This document shows, piece by piece, positions 44,268 through 56,751 of a DNA stretch of 64,000 nt. The translations under genes were made by a program, and so were the position numbers. This DNA is from Diplocarpon mali (lineage: Eukaryota; Ascomycota; Leotiomycetes; Helotiales; Drepanopezizaceae): positions 77,016 to 141,015 of the forward strand of contig JAENRP010000011.1 of the NCBI GenBank assembly GCA_024741835.1. Reading direction: 5' to 3'. Positions within the stretch are counted from its first letter, which is position 1. Every line of letters begins with the position of its first letter. The notes under the pieces were generated by a model, which was not told where the DNA came from, did no database searches, and was given only the letters and a program-made list of their open reading frames with translations.

Positions 44268-45478
44268 CCTTGTGTGAGTGTAGGGCCCCCGTAATACTAT
44301 GAGGCTCTGAAAATCAGTACTGACCAAGCTACGTAGCTGCTAGGGGAAGCAAAAGATCAGGCAGAAGCACCCCTACCGACGTCGTGTTTCCGGTGATAAA
44401 AGGTTGCGAGGAGAAAACAGCAAAGTGATCGTGTTGGCTTTCCTGTTTCTGCGAAGAGGAAGTGGGGGTAGATTGTTGCGCGTTCAAGGTGAGGTATGGT
44501 ATTGTATAAAGAGGGGATTTACATAGTGGTGACAAAGCTCGCAAAAGCAATCGGTAGGCTTGTGATTCCTCCATAGCCTTGTGAAGATGGTGGGTGGGCG
44601 GCGACCATGTGTCTTGTCTAACATGAAAGGAGAGAGATTAAATTTTATTGAATTTATCAATCTAATTATGGCTAGGAAGATTACATTACTATTCTTGAGA
44701 TTTGATTACATCGAGACCATTGTATGAAACTTCAACATTGCCCTTGCTTGTGTGCTCTCCCACGATTAAATAATTGTATTCTCAGGACCCTGAAATAGCT
44801 CATTGGTACCTTGCGATGTAGGAGTGCCTTTTTACATTCATACAAGTCATGGACTTGTTTGTTAGCAGCTTCTATTGTAGGAGATTGAGCCATATATTTG
44901 ATTATCTAGAATCAAGCATTTGCACCTTAGTAAGTTGAAGTTCTGTTTGTCGTCTTTATATATCAGACCTTGCATATAATAAGAGGCTCAATTTTGTGGG
45001 AGAGCTAAAATTTGACCGCATCAGTTGAATGTGTTGCTTTGGTGCACTGTTTGCATTGTTTGGGCTTATTCAAAAGTCAACAGATGGCTCAGGGGCTTTG
45101 CCGAACATGTGACCAGGCGATGCCTGGCCCTCCAGAATCCCGGACTTAACATCTGAGTTGCAGCAACACGTGCTAGTGCGATATAAATGAGAGAACTGAG
45201 TACCTCTTTCTTCGTCATCGCGAGCTAACAAGGCTTACCCTTTATCTATACTGCTGGCATTGTGGATTTGAATGTAGATTAGGAGACACGCGCTGCAGTA
45301 CCAATTTGCAGACCTCGCAGCTCTCACTTCAAACAGCAATATCTGTCTACGAAGCCCATGTGATTCTAGAAATGAAATGGGGACAGTAGCTCTTGTTTAC
45401 AAATATTTTTGAGATTTGGGAAGCTATCCTGAGTGGTAATAATACATATTGATATATTGTACTATATTATACACCTCT
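44268..45478. other. Intergenic AT-rich region
   Basis: 1.2 kb between the stop of NDUFAF7 and the start of the membrane protein gene, both on the minus strand. An 81-codon ORF (44329-44574) has no recognisable content. No repeat or RNA gene seen. Confidence 0.45.
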
Positions 45479-47149
45479 CTATGGTACAACCTCGCCGCCA
45501 AATCCAACCGGTCTCCTCTTACCCCCACTCTCTGGAACAATAGCCATTGCCTTATACACCTTACCCATACCACTACCGCCCCTATCCACCAATCTCTTCC
45601 AAGAAGTCTCAACCCTGTTTTCCTTCTCCCCATCACCCTCCGCTTTTGACAAATCCATCAACCGCTTTGCCCTTTCTTCAATCCCCATACTCAGCAGAAA
45701 ATGACCTTGCTCAACAGGTCCGTACACTTCCACGCCGGGTGAGGCACCAAGTGCAGCTTCAGCCAAGGCGACAAAGTCGACATCCGCGGAGATATCGACT
45801 AGACCCGGTGAGCTGAGGGGAGATACGCGCTTATGTTGTCGGATGCCGCGCAAAGAGTTGGTGGGAATCGAGTCGGCAGGGCCGTAGTCGAGGATGATTG
45901 CGGCTCCGGAAGGAGTCTTGGGCTCGGTGGACGTCCCACCGATTCGTCTTGCGAATTCTTGCGCGTAGGCGTGGGATTCAGGGGAGACTTCGATCAGAGA
46001 GTTTGGGATTGGTTTCAATGCGCGGTAACGGGGTGATATCTCGGGGAGGTAGAGGCTGTGTGGTGTTGCAGCCATAGAGAGTGTGAGCTGGAACTCTGGA
46101 GGTGCATTGGCGGCTTGTTGTGACTTGGGGGTGTGGAGTGTGGTGTGCGTTGAGTTTGGCGGAGTGGGTGAGACGACCATCTCCCGCCACTGGGATCCTT
46201 TCTTTTGGCAATTCTTGTTTGCTTCAGGAGAGAGCTTGTGGAATCCTGTTGGGGTCTGGATACTTTCTTGGGCGGGGACTGAAGGAGCTATGGATTGAAA
46301 GGCGTGAATTGGGAGAGCATCGAAGAACTCGTGGGCGACGATGAATGGGCTTTTGTCCTGATCTGTGGGTGTAAGAATTGCAAAGGAAACCCGGGAGGGA
46401 TGTCTTACTTGATGGAACGAAACGAATATTCTCAGTCCAGATAACAGGAATACTAGCATATTTGCTTACACTTCGATGTCCAATCGATGTTTCCTCCATA
46501 GGAGCATCTCCGCATAGTAATTGTTTCTGCGCATCTCTCAACGCCGGACTAGCTTCCACCAAATATACAGCTTCAATACTCTGTGCCATGGGCTTGAAGT
46601 TTTTTAGTGTCTATGTAGTCGATCAGCAGCATTCTTCTAGTACCGATATCCAAGGCCAAACCTACTCGCAGCATATCGTCCATCAACGTTCCTCTCCCAG
46701 GCCCAATCTCAATGAGTTCAACACCCATCGTTTTCCGGCCCTGTCCCATCCATTCTGCCACAAACCAGACCGCTATAAGCTCCCCAAAAATTTGAGAAAT
46801 CTCAGGTGAGGTCACAAAGTCCCCTTTCTGCCCGAATTGATCTCGGCCTTCCTGCTTGGACATGTAGTATCCGCCCAGGTCAGAGGTCAAGCACATTCTC
46901 ATGAACGCCGCTAATGGAATCGGTCCTGTAGCCTAAAGATCTTATCAGCGATTTGGAAAAGAAGCTCGAAGTAGGAAATGCTACTGTAATTGCTTCAGAA
47001 AGCTGCTTTGCAAGTGGAGTAGTCCATTGCCTTGCCTCACTCGACGACCACCGCAGAGTGGCAGTCTGAGATGCAACATTCCAGCGCTCAGAACTCCGCT
47101 GGGCAGCACGCAAACAATAGCGCGCCGGCAGGGAAACAAACGGCCTCAT
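45479..47149 (-). CDS. NDUFAF7: Complex I assembly arginine methyltransferase NDUFAF7 (MidA/DUF185)
   Basis: SAM-dependent protein arginine methyltransferase of mitochondria; animal NDUFAF7 dimethylates an arginine of NDUFS2 during complex I assembly. Exons are 47149-46985, 46932-46666, 46610-46409 and 46362-45479 (505 aa). The N-terminus is Arg/Ser-rich and presequence-like (MRPFVSLPARYCLRAAQRS). Family text: TGPIPLAAFMRMCLT across intron 1, GDFVTSPEISQIFGELIAVW, the SAM-binding glycine motif LIEIGPGRGTLMDDML, and FIVAHEFFDALPIHAF after intron 3. The upstream in-frame codon at 47159-47161 is TTG, so the first ATG at 47149 is used. An insertion rich in Ser, Thr and Pro around residues 270-320 is disordered. 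It shares a 152-bp divergent promoter with the CDK11-type kinase. Confidence 0.93.
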
Positions 47150-47301
47150 TGCAGTCCTCAATTAATACCTCCGCAAGGTCCCTGTGTTGCCGTTCGAGTG
47201 AGCCACAGGTGGCTTGGCCCCCCAAAATAATCAAGTCGGAGCCTCGACGAATTTCAGCCTTACCGATGAAAGAACCACAACCACAACTATAAGATCACAC
47301 A
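47150..47301. promoter_or_regulatory. Compact bidirectional promoter NDUFAF7 / CDK11-type kinase
   Basis: Only 152 bp separate the divergent start codons, so both 5' UTRs and core promoters must fit here or overlap. No TATA box is evident. Confidence 0.6.
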
Positions 47302-48800
47302 ATGAGCAGCAAAACGAAGTCGCGCTGGGAAGACGAAGAGGAGGATGCAGCATTAGATCTCCAGCGCAAACACGAGAAAGAGGAGAGGAAACGAGCGAAA
47401 GCTGAGAAGCAGCGCAAAGCAGACGAAGCCGCCGCGCAATTCCTCAAGCAGCAACAACAAGCCGCTGCAGAAGCCGAATTAGAGACGGGGGCCGCACGAT
47501 CCAATCACTCGAATCCTACCTCACGGCCATCCAAACGCAGGAAACTATCTCCAGATTGTGAGGAGCGTGTGGAAGAGGTGCTGCCGCCCGCGAAGCTGCT
47601 ACGGTTCCCTGCGCCGGAATGGAAGAAGTGTAGGAGTGTGGAGGACTACGAGAAACTGAATGATATCGAGGAAGGGGCTTATGGGTGGGTGTCGCGCGCG
47701 AAGGACACAGTGACGGGCCAGGTGGTTGCGCTGAAGAGGCTGAAAATGGATAATGCGCAGGACGGGATTATGGTTACGGGCTTGAGAGAGATCCAGACTT
47801 TGATGAATTGCGAACATCCGAATATCGTTACTTTGAGGGAAGTAGTTGTGGGAGAGGATACGAGTAAGATTGAGAAGTAGGTCTTCCTATTCTCTACACG
47901 TTCTCGCCTTCACTCTCTGTTCGTGAATCCGAGCACTCGCTGACTTCCCATAGCATCTTCCTCGTCCTCGACTTTCTCGAACACGACCTCAGGACCCTCC
48001 TCGAAGACATGTCCGAACCCTTCCTGAACTCGGAAGTCAAAACCCTCCTGCAGCAACTGACATCCGGCGTCGCCTACCTCCACACAAATTGGATCATGCA
48101 CCGCGATCTGAAGACCTCTAACCTCCTTCTCAACAATCGCGGCGTGCTCAAAATTGCCGACTTCGGGATGGCGCGGTACTTCGGGGACCCTCCTCCAAGA
48201 ATGACCCAGCTGGTCGTCACACTGTGGTACCGCGCGCCGGAGCTGCTGCTCGGCGCAGAGAAATACGGCACCGCGGTCGACATGTGGAGCATTGGCTGCA
48301 TCTTTGGAGAACTCCTTACCAAAGAGCCGCTTCTGCCAGGGAAGAACGAAGTCGACCAGCTCTCCAAGATCTTCGAGCTCTGCGGGATCCCAACCGAAGA
48401 GTCCTGGCCAGGCTTCAAACGCCTACCCAACGCTCGCTCGATGAAATTTCCCAAGAATCCCGTCGTGCAGGGCTCCGTGCTCCGCGCCAAGTTCCCATTT
48501 CTGACGGGTGCGGGAAGTAGACTACTCATCGATTTGCTGAGTCTGAATCCGGGAAAGAGACCGAGTGCGAAGGAGGTGCTGGAGCATGCGTTTTTCAGGG
48601 AAGATCCGAAGCCGAAGAGTACGGAGATGTTTCCAACCTTTCCGAGTAAGGCGGGTCAGGAGAAGAGGAGGAAGAGGGTTACACCGAACGCGCCTGGAAG
48701 GGGGCCGGTGCCTGCGATTAAGGCCGTAGATTTTAGTGGCATCTTTGCCGGGAGGGAGGATGAGGAAAAGGGCGGTGGGTTTTCATTAAAGTTAATCTAA
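47302..48800 (+). CDS. CDK11/PITSLRE-type cyclin-dependent kinase
   Basis: Two exons, 47302-47876 and 47954-48800 (473 aa). The N-terminal 110 residues are charged and helical (EEERKRAKAEKQRKADEAAA). The kinase domain shows a glycine loop GAYGWV (125-130), Lys145 in VALKRLK, the catalytic loop HRDLKTSNLL (Asp243), DFG at 261-263, and TLWYRAPELLLG at the activation segment end. The cyclin-binding helix reads MVTGLREIQTL where CDK11 has PITSLREI. It is otherwise closest in layout to CDK11 (fission yeast Ppk23) rather than Cdc2. CDK11 kinases act in transcription, splicing and Mediator phosphorylation. The 77-nt intron joins SKIEN to IFLVLDFLEHDL. Confidence 0.9.
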
Positions 48801-49182
48801 AAGCATCTCTCATCTCCAGAGGTGATGGTCTCTAATAAATGTGAGATAGTGCCCAAGTAGGGGATTGCAGAGATTTGTTCGAAGATGGATACCAGAGACA
48901 AGACACGCTGCACAGGAGCACAATCAATCATCGAAGACCCGCCAAGCGAGAAAGAAATCTCAACTATTATAAATCTATGCATATGTCAATCATATATAAC
49001 AAAAGAAAGTTCAATCATAATACCCCATAAACACCAAAATCCCCTAAGTCTCGATCCAAAAGAGCGTCGGATGATTCAACATCTCGCAACCGATACACCA
49101 ATATAGCCCATTCCATATCTTGTTTGCTCTTTCGCTGTTCTCGATATATGCGTTCAGTCCACTAGGTAGGAGAAACGTCGCT
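48801..49182. other. Convergent intergenic region
   Basis: 380 bp between two convergent stop codons; probably overlapping or abutting 3' UTRs. Nothing else seen. Confidence 0.5.
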
Positions 49183-50083
49183 TTACCAAATTACACCTGT
49201 GCCACCAACAAACCATGTAAAGCTCAACACAGTCAACAAACCCATCCCAAATACCATGCCTAGTGCCTTGCGTTCTAAATCACCCAGAGCCCCGCTACAA
49301 GTCGCGCACTGGAACTCGGACAAAGGCGTGTATGGCTGCGGTACGTACATTCCAAACTTATAAGAGTCAAACGGCGCCAAATAACCCGCTGCCGGCGCGG
49401 CGCTGATGCTGCTCTCGGCATCATATATGATCAAAGTGTAGGTCTGTGTCAACAACGGATTCTGGACAGCCGTCGCCTGGTAGTTGCCCGTATCCCACGT
49501 CACGGCGCCGGTGGCGTTTGAGATGGTCTGGTTCGTGGCCAGAGTGTAAACCTGCGAGTTTGCAGAGCAGGACGCGAGGATGTTGAGCGCAGTGGGGGTT
49601 GCGGAGAGGGAGGTATAATTCCAGGCGAATGTCACATAGTCGCCGATCTTGAAGTAGGGGGTAGATGTTGCGGGTGGTGAGAGTAGAGAGATGCCGCCGG
49701 CGGGGAGACGGGCGTCGTACGAGGTCTTGCGGCTTGCGGACGCCGTCTTCTTCGCGGAGCCGGTAGGAGTCGGCTTGCTTGTTATCGTGCCTGACTGGTT
49801 TTCCGATTTTGGGTCCGTATTCGTCGGCTCCGGTTTTGAATTGGTACTCGCCTGCTCCGAAGCGGTGTCCGAGTTTTTCTGCTCCGGTGAAGAATCTGAA
49901 GATTAAACGTCAGCTCTGATTTCCTCAAGGCAGTTTGGTAGCCCTACTTTGATTTTCCGAATTCTGCCTCACGACCAACGCATTCAACTCGGGCAGCCAG
50001 TTCGGCCAGGGCCACGCGGCGGAGAATGTGGCGAGGAACAGGAAGAGTATCGAGCACAGATGCAAGTGTTGTGAGGTCCTCAT
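49183..50083 (-). CDS. Secreted/membrane DUF7137-type protein
   Basis: Exons 50083-49948 and 49895-49183 (282 aa), with a 52-nt intron after ENQ. It has a signal peptide (HLCSILFLFLATFSAAWPWP) and a Ser/Thr/Lys/Pro-rich spacer of about 60 residues. An Ig-like fungal domain follows (DARLPAGGISLLSPP, YFKIGDYVTFAWNYTSLS, VTWDTGNYQATA, AGYLAPFDSYKFGMY). It ends with a hydrophobic C-terminal segment (ALGMVFGMGLLTVLSFTWF) that is a membrane helix or GPI-type signal. The conserved core matches the fungal family I know as DUF7137. Function is unknown, and cell-surface location is the inference from its ends. Confidence 0.82.
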
Positions 50084-51283
50084 CGTGCCGACCTTTGTTT
50101 ACCCTCTGATCAATATGCAAACTCTGGTTCCCTTCGAAACTCAACCTTGCAAGTAGAGCCTCGATCTCCAACCCAGATAAGTATTCCGTTCAACTGTCGT
50201 ATATACTGATTTGACGTGTGTGTTTGGAAAACTTCGCTCGTCACCCGTCAGGACCGCAAGTCGAAGGATGAAGTCTGCCCCTGTCCCAATCAGTCTCCCG
50301 GTCCCTCGAGCAACGCCACCCTCCCACTCAGGGCTCACTTACCAGCTAAATACGCCGGCAGAGGAACAGACCGAACGAGTGAGGCCGTAATCTCAAAGGA
50401 AGAAGAGGGGTGGGTTAGTAATGATGGTTTTGGCGATCGATGTCGAACGTTGCGGGAAGGGAACGAGATGGATAGTCCGAGTAGGGAGATCTCCGAGACC
50501 CGGGTTTTACTTTTGCAACTAGCGACAGGGGGGTTTGGTTTCTCGTGTTCAGACTCGCCACAAGACAAGCTATTTTTGAAGCGGTCGCCTCTCACGCAGG
50601 TTATTAATTGACAGAGAAAGGTCTTGCGATCGGTAAATCATGCCACAAACTTGAAGATTATTGTTCTATCTATGCCCTCTGGCATCACCGGCACTCTGCA
50701 TTCTTTGCTACAGGCTTGACTTGAAATGCTCGCTTTATCATAATTTCCGGGAAGAACATGGTAATCACGAGAAATAGGCCATCGGACATATTGTTTATGC
50801 GCTCGAAACTACCCCATGTCCCATGTGCAAAACACCATCTCTGCCTCAACTCAGCCACCGTGGCGCGCATGTACGAGGTCTTGGTGGGAATACCGTAGTA
50901 AGTTCATCGTTTCCATTCTCGTCCCCCAGGGAGAGTAGGAAGAATATAGTCAATTGTGCCCATGTTCGTAGCGATAATCTGAGGAAGGGAAAATGGCAAT
51001 GAAACATGTATGCGGTAGAAAGTGGGCGTCCATCCAGAGGAGTAGTTGCAGCTATCGGGAGGTCTCAACCATCACGACTGCACTTGGAAATCCACAACAC
51101 CCCGTAGAAACCTATGGCAGTGCCACTCTGATAACTGGGAGAGAAATGCAGTCCAAGCCCATACCGCACGAAATCTGACCTGCAAACATCCTGCCCAATC
51201 GTCGCTCACCCAGTTTCATGAAGTACCCCCGCAAATTGTGCTGCTACGCCCGTCTACGCCTCGCAAAGTGGTATGGAGTGCCC
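50084..51283. other. Intergenic region, no gene seen
   Basis: 1.2 kb between the DUF7137 start and the universal stress protein stop (both genes minus). Small ORFs on both strands look random. Confidence 0.45.
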
Positions 51284-53266
51284 TCAACCCAAAGTTCTGC
51301 CCTGCTCATTGTCCTCGCCCTCAATAGAAGGACTCTCGAAAGGCAACGATCTAGCGGAGCCCGAACTATCCGCACTCCCCACCGACGCCTTCCTACCAGC
51401 CGCAAGCGCAGCCGCCTCACCAACCTCCATCTCATGCAGCTTCATTTTCCGCTCGATTTCCGGTCTCTCGCCAGTGTTGCCTAACAATTCATGGCCAGAG
51501 ACAGTCTCGAATTCGCCTTCTTCGTCATCGCTGGACTGTTCGTCTCCGCTGAGTGAGTTGCTGTCATGCGATTCCGCTGACTCACGTCGGGCTAGTGGGC
51601 ACTTCACCACCATGGTCGGGCTCGTCGGACGAGAATCTAGTGACGCACTGCTCTTGGATACGGTTGTGGATATACTCGTGGACATGCTCGTGGATATACT
51701 CGTCCCATCGCTTGCCCCCGATTCCACTTTTCGTAGACTGCGGCCGTTGCCCTCTGCGAAATATGGTTTCAGGGTAGGATCGAACGCCGCCGGGAGTCCC
51801 AGGGCCGCTGCTACGGCGTGGGCCTCGACATCTGGCGCATTGGTCTCCTCGAAGATGCTGTTCTTACAGGCCCCTTCTATTTCATGGTGCTCTAACCCGC
51901 TCTCTTTCAAGATCCTAGCATAGTCTTGTCGTGAAGGGTCCGCGTCTCGTTTCTTTTTCTTCTTCGCTCGCTTCTCTGTAGGTCGTACGACGACAACGGG
52001 AATCGGAGAGTATTGTAGGCACCACTTCGAGAAGGAGTTTGACATGGTCATCAGGCCTTGGAAGCCCCCCAGACTGCGGCCTCGTGTGCCGACCACAAGC
52101 ATGGCGGGTTCGTAGAGCTGAATCTACAGCCATGCATTAGCAGCAGAACCTTCCACCATTTCCGGGGGATTGCCGGAGGGTACTGACCATCTTCTGGAAT
52201 ACCGCATGGACCTTTCCTACTGCGTATTCCAAAACAATGCTGATCGCTCTATGCTCATCGTTCCTCGTCTGTATGCGCTCCATCAGCTTCTTTGCCTCTT
52301 CCTGATACGTCTTTCTATCCAGATTCCGATCACTGACGACCTTCGCATCCTTATCCACAACCCTCAAACAGATAATCTCATCCCCATCATCCACTAGCTC
52401 TTCCATCATCCACGAAAGCGCGATATCCGAGTAATCGTTTTCGTCCACGCCCACCATAAACGTCCGCGATCTCCGCTTACGCTGATATCCCCGATGCTTC
52501 ACATTCAAGGTGAACGATATCGAGTTCTTGGCCGTCGGTTCCCCCCCGGCGAAGTTGTCAAAGGAGACATGATGTTGAAAGCGGCTGGAAGTCGGTTCAT
52601 CTATCAGTCCCATCTCAACGAACGTGTAGAAAAAGCCAGTCAGAGGGAAAGAGTCGGGCAGAGGAACAGCACACTGTCAGATATAAAGCAAGAGAATGGG
52701 AATAAGCCGCGACCGCGCATCCCAAGAGAGCCCAAGTTGCGCGAATTGTTGGAGCTCTCGCAGCCACAAGAAGGTGGGGTTTGCCGGTCACCCGCACAGC
52801 TGAGCCAATTCCGCACAGGTCATGCTCTGCAGCAGTAAGCGAACCCCAGACTGAATCATCGAGGAGTTCCGTAGCGCAGGAATGGCAGACGGCCATCTTG
52901 GCTATTCGCCTCCTCTCTTCCTCCCACGCTTTGTATGTGTATGTGGATGTGGATGTGGATGTGGATGCAAGACGGCGCGACTTACGCTGGTGCAGGGGGC
53001 GACACATCTCGGGCCCGCGAAGGACGCTTCGCCCTCAATGCTGTGGATGCTGGCTCACTTTTCCCGAACGAGATGCTGGAGACGGAGTTGACGCGCGGTC
53101 GGTCCCGCAGCTGGGTGTGGTCGGCCTTGACGTGTTCAATAATAGGATCGAGCCGCGGAGAGCTGATGTAGGATTCGGAGGTGTCTGTCATCGCCAGGGG
53201 CAAGGTGGGCGTGGGGTTCGAATCGATGGGAAGTATATCGGTGGACGAGTCATCTAAGGATGACAT
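51284..53266 (-). CDS. Universal stress protein A family protein
   Basis: Exons 53266-52986, 52584-52188 and 52123-51284 (505 aa). The N-terminal 90 residues are Ser/Pro-rich and disordered. The Usp domain begins near residue 125 (RSRTFMVGVDENDYSDIALSWM), runs through DEIICLRVVD, and ends with the nucleotide-binding loop VGTRGRSLGGFQGLMTMS. This follows the G-x2-G-x9-G(S/T) pattern of ATP-binding members, with SPIPVVVVRP as the last strand. The C-terminal 230 residues are Ser/Thr/acidic low-complexity (GTSISTSMSTSISTTV). The layout, with a disordered N-lobe, Usp domain and long C-tail, is common to fungal proteins annotated as stress-related. Intron 1 is 401 nt, much longer than others here, and holds a TGTGGA-type microsatellite. 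Confidence 0.88.
52933..52971. repeat. GTATGT/GGATGT hexamer microsatellite in intron
   Basis: TGTATGTGTATGTGGATGTGGATG continuing for about 38 bp inside intron 1 of the universal stress protein gene. Simple repeat, probably polymorphic. Confidence 0.75.
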
Positions 53267-53918
53267 GGTCGTTCATTGTCTGGTGTCTTCTGAGCAGAGT
53301 TTTGGAAGCTTCAGCTACCAGGGCTGCTGATGATTGAATTCGTGCTTATCATCCACTGCTGATGAGAAGGCGAGACAGCTGTGTAGAGAGCCAGATATTT
53401 AGCCGTAGCTGGGGAAGTCACACTGGCTTTCTTTGTCACACCGCACCTCAACTTCCGGTTATCCACATATGTAACGGACTTGTAAGTCGACGGTCACAAC
53501 ATAACCAATATCTCCCTGTGATGGCAACTTTGGACGCTGGAAGCATGGGTACATTGGATATTTGCTTCTTGGGAGCTTTGGTCAACCCCGGCATTGAGGC
53601 ACCTTGGCGTTGCCAGCCGGCTGAGGACTAGTTACCAGCATTTTCAGCTGTACTTAGGTACTACAAGACTAAATTGCTGCTCATGGGTTTTCGATTATCG
53701 TCAAATAATTCAATGCCGAGGACCAGAAGCGCAACTTCACTCGCTCTAGACCTGTGCATTGCTAAGCGGAACCCTACATTACTTCACGTATTCCGATAAC
53801 ATCGTCAGCTGTCAGCGCCTCTGACAAGAGTGGCCGTCCTTGTCGCTTTTCATAACGCCATACCATGCAATCCGCATATCCCAAACCCAGATGACGAACC
53901 AGCAGCTGTAGCGGAAAT
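53267..53918. other. Spacer between eIF3l stop and universal stress protein start
   Basis: 650 bp; both flanking genes are minus-strand, so this holds the stress-protein promoter and the eIF3l 3' UTR. No motif assigned. Confidence 0.45.
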
Positions 53919-55459
53919 CTATGGGGTGTATGTGCGGGCCAGGTTGCGGAGATACCAATCAACGAGCTTCCGGCCAACCTTGGCTTCCGAGATATGGATT
54001 AGATCCTGAGGAAAGTGTTAGCAGGAGTTATGGCAGTCGGCATCTTGCCGGGTGACTTACTCCTTGCATGGCGTAGTCGAGGTCGTTGGAGCTCACAACC
54101 TCCCCGTCCAAGAGTCCGTTCTCCGACCATCTGATCTGTCGGGTTCTCTGCTTGTTAACCAACAGCCAGCCCCTCAGCTTTTCTGGCTCAACGTCGAGGA
54201 AGCCTGCCAGCTTGGTCAAATCCATCGTTGTGTACAGACGGAGATATGACTTGACAGTCGGATTCCACATGTTGGTCTTGACCTCGTCCATGAAGATAGA
54301 CAAGTGATGCTCCAAAGGATCTACATTAAGCTCTGGGTTGTCAAAGTCGGGAGGAGTGGGGGAGATGAACTTGGGGCAGGCAGAGCGGAACAGTTCCTCG
54401 TAGATAGGGAGAGCTTCTGGTCCACCACGTTGCAACTTCAACATCTGCTCGCCGAACTTTTCACGCAGAGCGGTGTGGATCGTCTCATCAAGTCTGGTGG
54501 GATGGAAGGCCACGCAGATAGCGATCAGAGCGTACATCTGGTCGTTCTTCTTCGAGATTGAATCGTACTGGGCGTTCTTCTGGAAGTTTTTGGTGCGAGA
54601 CACGTAGATGAGAATGTGGCTGAACATGCGCATGGCATCTGCGTATCGGCGCATCATCATGTATGAGAACCCCACGTAGTAGTAGGTTGTGAAGTGTGCG
54701 GCCATCACACGAGCGAACATAGCCTTCTTGTTGAGCTCAATATCATCCAGAGTCTTGAGTGCAAGGCTGAAGTCTCCAAGAAGACAGTGGACTCTCAAGA
54801 GGCCGATGATTGAGAAGTATCCGAGCATTCTATAAAGGGACTTCGATCCATAATCTCCAGCAACTGCCATGGGCTCCTCGTTGCGCTTCATAGCTGCCAA
54901 TTGCTCGTTAATCTGGGATCTTTGGATGAGGGAGTAGAGGACGTTGAGAACGCTGTAGCAACCCCATGTGTTTGGTGCTTCGCGGAGAATGGTGATGTCT
55001 TCTTCGTTCTTCGCATCGCGCGCGACGCGGTTTCGGTAGGAGCAGAAGGAGTTGAACTGGTAGATGAACTCGTCGATAACATCCCAAGCCCAGTAGTACT
55101 ACAAGGCACGTCAGTAAGGGCTTACGTATAGGATCTGCGGAAGAGCGCACCGAAGGTGGTTCGAGGTCCACTGGTCCGTCGGAGTTCAAAATGAAGTGGA
55201 ACAAGCTGCAGTAGTTATCGTAGCTGGCGAACTTGACCTCGAGCGGAGCAGAGAAGTCGAGGGGTTGCGCGGCGGCGGCGAGCCTCGACTGGATGTCATC
55301 GGTCTGTTGTGCCATGCTCATCGAATTGACCTGCTCCAACTCATCCATACCTTCGTATTGGACCTGCTCTCTGTAGTCGGCGGCGAGGGCCTCCTCCTCG
55401 ATATCAGAATCATCTTCGACGTTTCGTGCCAGAGCACCACCGTTCTGGAAGGCGCTCAT
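53919..55459 (-). CDS. EIF3L: Translation initiation factor eIF3 subunit L
   Basis: PCI-domain subunit of the eIF3 complex on the 40S ribosome. Exons are 55459-55151, 55098-54061 and 54005-53919 (477 aa). Seen: an acidic N-terminus (NVEDDSDIEEEALAADYRE), LEVKFASYDNYCSLFHFILN, YYWAWDVIDEFIYQFNSFC, then LYRMLGYFSIIGLLRVHCLL and TTYYYVGFSYMMMRRYADA. The winged-helix end of the PCI region follows (YLRLYTTMDLTKLAGFLDV), then the C-terminal DLIHISEAKVGRKLVDWYL from exon 3. eIF3l is absent from budding yeast but present in filamentous fungi, which fits the window. All exon lengths are multiples of three. Confidence 0.95.
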
Positions 55460-56751
55460 ATTTGGTGTGGTGTTATGTCAAGGTCCGCGGTTAGGAATCG
55501 TGGAGGGGTTCGGATAATCTCAAGAAAATTCGGTTACGTTGAGGTAGCTAGCTAGCCCTAACGACGAACTTCTAACAACCAGATCAATTTGGTGAATACT
55601 GATGCATGGGAGATTGATTACGAGTATTGGTCTACAGCCACTCCCGCTGATTTCTGGATATCTCGGCAAATGAGCTTCAAATAAAGCGCTTATGGCAAAT
55701 TATCATTGTGGCATTTTGTACACATCTCAGAGTGCGTCACGTGTCGCATATCTATGTTGACATCTGGGTAATGTGCTAGCGAGTCCAGTGCCCATAATCT
55801 GCTTTCTGTGGACTTTCAAAGGACTTCCGATGTCCCCAAGGCTATAGAGATCAGTGATTCAATACTGGGATTATTTCATGCATGAAGGTACATCGTCTGT
55901 TCTCTCCCATGTCTGGTAAACCATCTTTGACTGTCTGTAGCTATCACACTCACGGTCAGCTTAAAAGGGATTCTAGATAACAGTGACCAACGAGCACTAC
56001 GAGCTCTTTAAGGGTATCTATTAAAGCCTTCTAGCTGCCGCAAACATCTCTCCTAATACCAAGCACAACTCCCAAAAGTTTGAGCCGACATTTCCTCCAT
56101 TCGAAAGCCTACCAGATCTCACACATCCATGTGCCTAGCTTCGTGGACTTCGAGCCACACTCTTGATTGAGAATTTGAATTGCGGGCTTGAGGGGCTTCG
56201 GCCCAATGCGTGGACTTTTACTGTATTCCCGGTATGAATTCTTGGTACCGGTGCCGGGCATCTATTTCTTGCTTTAGCTTGTGCTTTCGTTTTCGCGTTG
56301 GATTGTTGAATCTGAGAGGTAATGATGTTATCTTTTCAAGGCTTTAATTTCTCTTTGAAAATGTTGGTGCTGGACAATTAATGGGAAGTGTGTGGATACT
56401 CATGATAGGTAAGTAACAACAAATACCTGCGATATTTACAGATACCTGAATGGCACTCGGCGAGCACAGGGCAAGGGGAAGATGTGGGCATGCTATTGAT
56501 CCAACGAAGCCCCCCAAGACCTCGAGACGGCAGGATTTATGAGATTTGGCAAAAGTTTCGGACAAGCTTTAGCAGAAGTCACGGATTCAGCTGGGCATTC
56601 TGAATTTACACTTTTCATGCACCTGCTAGGTTTGTACGCTCTCGCCTTGCGTTTCCCAATGTTACAATTCCTCCTTGCTTTGATTTTGACAACAGAACCC
56701 TCGCTTGATACCAAACCCCCAAAGCCCCTCAACCTGGCCTCGAACAACACG
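55460..56751. other. Intergenic region, no gene seen
   Basis: 1.3 kb between the eIF3l start and the stop of the DOMON-cytochrome gene (both minus). It holds the eIF3l promoter. ORFs at 56344-56780 are short or antisense overlaps. Confidence 0.45.

Noticed and set aside
51273..51923. 216-codon plus-strand ORF
   Set aside because: Antisense to exon 3 of the universal stress protein; a result of Ser/Asp-rich codons, with no family resemblance.
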